Positions 7,201 through 9,386 of a stretch of DNA of 9,386 nt are shown piece after piece. Positions within the stretch are counted from its first letter, which is position 1, and each line of letters begins with the position of its first letter. The position numbers were made by a program, and so were the translations under genes. Origin of the DNA: Candidatus Berkelbacteria bacterium (GTDB lineage Bacteria; Patescibacteriota; UBA1384; CAILIB01); NCBI GenBank assembly GCA_020058355.1, contig JAGVEG010000092.1, positions 1 through 9,386 on the forward strand, read 5' to 3'. Below the pieces are notes generated by a model. It was not told the DNA's origin. It saw only the letters and a program-made list of their open reading frames with translations, and did no database searches.

Positions 7201-9127
7201 TCTCATTGAGAAGGAGCAAGAAGCTTTTGATCGTGCCGAAGGTGATTATAAGCGTGGTCTTGCTGAGCTAATGGAATTTCGTGCGAAGAGTCATGACATG
7301 GCAATGTCAGAGCGAAAGGCCATGTCTGACCAAAAGAAAACGGTGCTTGAGGACATGGTTAAGCGAACGATTCTCACTGACAAGTACAATGATATCAAGC
7401 AGCCCCTCAGTCCCTTATGGCTTGGTGGTGAAAAGTTTAAGACGGGCATTCCACTTGTTGGTGGTGTTCTTGATAGTGCTATTAATGGTGCACTTGGGTG
7501 GGCCAATCAAGGTTTTGTATCTGGCTCAGGCTATCGTAAATTGATTGAAGATGTAGCCATTTTGCGTGAAGAGAATAGTCTTATGAGTGCCGTAGTTACT
7601 GACCGCGTACGCGCGGTTGGTAATGAGGCGCGTGCAAAGAAGGCAACCGAGCCCATATTGGAAGACCTCAAAACGAGACAACAACTTGTCGGCGTAGATA
7701 GTGAACGGTCTCTTAATCGCTCGATGGTTAATTATCTGAAGACAAACCCAGATTCATCTGCGGTCCGTGTCGAGCTTGAGGCTGCAAAGGGCATTGCAGC
7801 TGAAATGGTGCCTAAACAAGACGGTAAGACGTCAACCGTTTTGCAGTCAGTTCTCCAGTCGTACAATGAGCCAATCATGCATTTAACACAGGCCTATGCC
7901 AGTGGGGATCCCGCCATGGTTGAGTTTGATCGAAGTATGGGTGGTCTGAATCAGACAATGAAGGCCCTGAATATGCCAACTGGTGACGGGAGTATGCACT
8001 CACGCTTTGTTACCAAGGTAAGTCAGATGCGCGCAGAGTTTGCTGCTGATATTGCTGCGGGGACACCACTTGCGGAGCGTAGACAGAAAGCTGAAAAAGC
8101 ACGAAAGGACCTTGAGGAAATGGTGCAGCGGAAAGGATATACAAAGAGTGATATCGAAGAGATTCGCACCACAAATCCTGAGCTTGCACAGAAATTAGAG
8201 ATTGAAGCTGAGAACTTCACTAGCGAGCGTAAGAAATATCGATCAAAGGCCTCCGGTGCTATCTCTGACGAAATGAAGAAGCTCGAGAACAGCCCGTTGG
8301 TTGCGGGAGATATTCAGAGGTACTCAAAGGTTTTCAAAAATCTTCTTACCAATAAGGGGATTGCAGCAGAGGTCAATGGTGATCCCATGGCTGTCGCAAC
8401 GTATAAGAGCTTTGCTGATAGAATCACCGGTGGAAAGATTTACGGCGTAGAGGCAGAGAATGTCTATGCTGGGCTAAAAGATGCAGGAGTATTTGGTAAT
8501 CGCGTGGATGAGCATGGTAATAGTTTGGATCCATTTGAAAGGGACTCAGATGGAGTCTTGATTGGGGATGGCATGTCTAACTTCGCAGAGCGCGAGACAC
8601 TTGCACTTGGTCTTAAGGCCCTGAGAACATGTACGGATGAAGGTCGTGCACGTGCAGTTATTGCACAGATGCAAAAAATACGCCAGCAGGGTAGTGATAA
8701 GGATCTTATGAGGTCACTACGTATCGATCAGGCTTCACGCACAAGCCCCGAAAGCCTGCTCTCAGTTGATATGATCACGCCAGACACAGTACCCTTGCAG
8801 GATATTGCTGTTCCGGAAGCTCGCCTTGTTGGTGACGCAAATCTGAGTGTGAGACCGTGTATTGCACGAATTGGTGACATCGCTATTAAGGAGCAGGTAT
8901 TGCCAAAGAAGACTTCGACAACTACTCGACGGGGTGGACTTACATCTACAGCGAGTGATCCTGACAAGATCTACTTTGGTTATAACACCACAACAGGTGC
9001 CTATTATGAAGCTAAAAGAACTGGCGATACTTTTGAGATTGTTCGTGAGGTCTCCTTTGAACAGGATCCAGACTTCATGAGAAAAATTAAGGCTACAACC
9101 GGTGGTAGTAAAAATAAAGGACGTTAA
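4226..9127 (+). CDS. Giant VirB6/TrbL-like type IV secretion membrane protein with long hydrophilic tail
   Basis: A 1633-residue inner-membrane protein resembling the polytopic VirB6/TrbL subunits that form the channel base of type IV secretion systems. Residues below count from GTG 4226. A clean signal peptide (KILAKKSLLGF to LTTMA) ends near residue 29. An extracytoplasmic region of about 470 residues follows, with hydrophobic stretches near 208-225 and 397-433. The membrane core has spans at about 502-523, 533-555, 642-688 (one long or two joined), 700-723 and 733-758. Its markers are IAFANILQIQVKNYNIRQLV between the first two spans and IPLSPVAVLSAYIPPLKK then WDRWYALMSKWLL later, a pattern I know from Patescibacteria VirB6-like proteins. 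Residues 762-1633 form a Lys/Glu-rich, mostly helical tail with likely coiled coil around 870-1055 and 1270-1355. Classical VirB6 is about 300 residues. The upstream in-frame GTG at 4202 would add eight residues before the signal peptide; neither start has a ribosome site at normal spacing. The family is likely; the substrate is unknown. Confidence 0.82.
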   Translation: MKILAKKSLLGFVIAFQLGGLFLPLTTMAQVTTFSVKATPGEKSKKFAKVPGDKNYDYLYKGGYFESADETIEVIQNISAPAAGSGGAGAPVITSTKFSVTDALKKYSQDKDAIVVPDQKTADRIRGWQSDNQIKLKKALESYLSPIILLTGKIPDPKNKDDFEKTTYNNLKEEYVSKTNPYYRLVDDKLLLTDVEPTAGPAKTNLLSYVGFFGLVGGVATIYNYFENGTYPLGVAVLQKAVNGITDKNTGLTLYQNAITAHKEIQSSLANIHNAAILLSSDNPTTKQSWNKVGTSPNTIYDWFLNDTEVVQITGTSKSTNGSGGTDAPYTTISSFLKVFAPYDIVNAEDSEGYKKRLDIFDVFAPISIASEQRDATLDAGSSGQDRCGKSPSGVALLSVQTFMFPLCAMTDLFGQFVDGLLLSGANIFLITSGVYSQSNTTAPETKLIDASGVEVQNRFSQTPQNFFVGLLPKEFRTPFQDVILDDTSEIGKAIISTSNALRNVLNALMAVAFIGIAFANILQIQVKNYNIRQLVPGLIIGYVLALSSTFLIRGALEATSFATKAVYEEGSRVAARVAGRSGACKDVPLGETGQNDLSTCGVQNMVTAFSNVRGTNGRACLTYTDNGISCSGDISLGAVTQQGFLNFAVLVAAVLFTVLAFMMIVRVVVFSMLIPLSPVAVLSAYIPPLKKPIWDRWYALMSKWLLMPIPVAGTIIAAVIYFASANVNPGGEVGILGFLLHYIVGIVFLYGAVKVPFQFTGELGSYLKKAQANMEGAVKAPQGWVQNRGKDLAIKAFDPDKNKLFGAGKALNAGRAVVLNQKKLWKDRQESRNDDFKDLFNNEKIDLAKTGLSRNKKFKENVGSIYKRFDTARQSLGDAKKVYDGTEPAKGIKEAQENLVRQMDSLAARRQALLTKKIQAETLDDTDTTKAAMLEEVKQGLEQADGEFDILGKALTELQKKDADEFKTFINKEENPAEWRTSLGAIDSMNTLIEKEQEAFDRAEGDYKRGLAELMEFRAKSHDMAMSERKAMSDQKKTVLEDMVKRTILTDKYNDIKQPLSPLWLGGEKFKTGIPLVGGVLDSAINGALGWANQGFVSGSGYRKLIEDVAILREENSLMSAVVTDRVRAVGNEARAKKATEPILEDLKTRQQLVGVDSERSLNRSMVNYLKTNPDSSAVRVELEAAKGIAAEMVPKQDGKTSTVLQSVLQSYNEPIMHLTQAYASGDPAMVEFDRSMGGLNQTMKALNMPTGDGSMHSRFVTKVSQMRAEFAADIAAGTPLAERRQKAEKARKDLEEMVQRKGYTKSDIEEIRTTNPELAQKLEIEAENFTSERKKYRSKASGAISDEMKKLENSPLVAGDIQRYSKVFKNLLTNKGIAAEVNGDPMAVATYKSFADRITGGKIYGVEAENVYAGLKDAGVFGNRVDEHGNSLDPFERDSDGVLIGDGMSNFAERETLALGLKALRTCTDEGRARAVIAQMQKIRQQGSDKDLMRSLRIDQASRTSPESLLSVDMITPDTVPLQDIAVPEARLVGDANLSVRPCIARIGDIAIKEQVLPKKTSTTTRRGGLTSTASDPDKIYFGYNTTTGAYYEAKRTGDTFEIVREVSFEQDPDFMRKIKATTGGSKNKGR
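9116..9121 (+). promoter_or_regulatory. Shine-Dalgarno sequence for the downstream coupled gene
   Basis: AAAGGA lies five bases before the ATG at 9127, inside the last codons of the VirB6-like gene. It shows that ordinary Shine-Dalgarno initiation operates in this organism for genes inside operons. Confidence 0.7.
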
Positions 9128-9386
9128 TGACATCAACTGAATTACTATCTGAGTTGGGTGCATGGCTAGAGACGGCGTCGCGCGATGAGATTTCAGAGTA
9201 TGCTGAAGGGGCTGGTTCAAGCATTTTTTATGATCGTTCGTCACGGTATAGCTTGGGAAAATATTTACTTCGCGAGGTCTTGCATAAGTTAAAGTACGTC
9301 TCTTCCTGCGAAATACCTCCTGATTGGCATTTCCGAGAAGTAAATGAACTTCTTTCTGCGCTCAATACGGGCAGCACCTCGGTGGA
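9127..9386 (+). CDS. Protein of unknown function, N-terminal part (3' end off window)
   Basis: An open frame of 86 complete codons starts at ATG 9127-9129, sharing the last A of the preceding TAA stop (TAATG), and runs off the right edge. It begins MTSTELLSELGAWLETASRD and continues with acidic and aromatic residues; the visible part looks soluble and helical, with no signal peptide and no membrane segment. I recognise no family. The one-base overlap and the strong AAAGGA ribosome site make translational coupling to the VirB6-like gene likely, so it probably serves the same machinery, for instance as a cytoplasmic accessory factor; this is inference from position alone. Confidence 0.8.
   Translation, partial: MTSTELLSELGAWLETASRDEISEYAEGAGSSIFYDRSSRYSLGKYLLREVLHKLKYVSSCEIPPDWHFREVNELLSALNTGSTSV

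Noticed and set aside
8762..9244. Minus-strand open frame of 160 codons spanning the end of the VirB6-like gene
   Set aside because: It overlaps antisense two plus-strand genes that are joined by a clear ribosome site and a TAATG junction; its product has no recognisable features.

Overview
The window reads as chromosomal DNA of a bacterium using the standard code (TAA, TAG and TGA all end genes here). Several protein features point to the Candidate Phyla Radiation (Patescibacteria): a MurE-type ligase that starts directly at its ATP-binding domain, a shortened valyl-tRNA synthetase, and a very large VirB6/TrbL-like membrane protein with the sequence style I associate with that group. The lineage is an inference from protein style; no marker RNA is present, and I cannot place it below that level.

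Layout. Positions 1-1031 (minus strand) hold the N-terminal 343 residues of a MurE-like Mur ligase, cut by the left edge. A short divergent intergenic region (about 1032-1121) separates it from a small plus-strand membrane protein of unknown function (1122-1541), which is closed by a strong intrinsic terminator (1569-1601). Only 27 bases later valS begins with a GTG and no Shine-Dalgarno sequence (1629-3743). The 3' end of valS overlaps by 53 bases a small membrane-anchored protein with one TPR-like repeat (3691-4200). Next is a 1633-residue VirB6/TrbL-like protein (4226-9127), followed with a one-base TAATG overlap by a gene of unknown function that runs off the right edge (9127-9386).

How the parts relate. 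The left half is housekeeping (peptidoglycan precursor synthesis, tRNA charging). The right half looks like the beginning of a type IV secretion-like membrane module: an anchored TPR-like protein, then the channel-like polytopic protein with an extracytoplasmic N-terminal domain and an approximately 870-residue hydrophilic tail, then a tightly coupled small gene. The most notable points are the giant tailed VirB6-like protein, its cysteine-bearing loop, the reduced ValRS, and two GTG starts that both sit exactly six bases after a -10-like hexamer, suggesting leaderless transcripts. No stretch longer than 300 bases lacks a gene. I saw no tRNA, rRNA, CRISPR array or insertion sequence.
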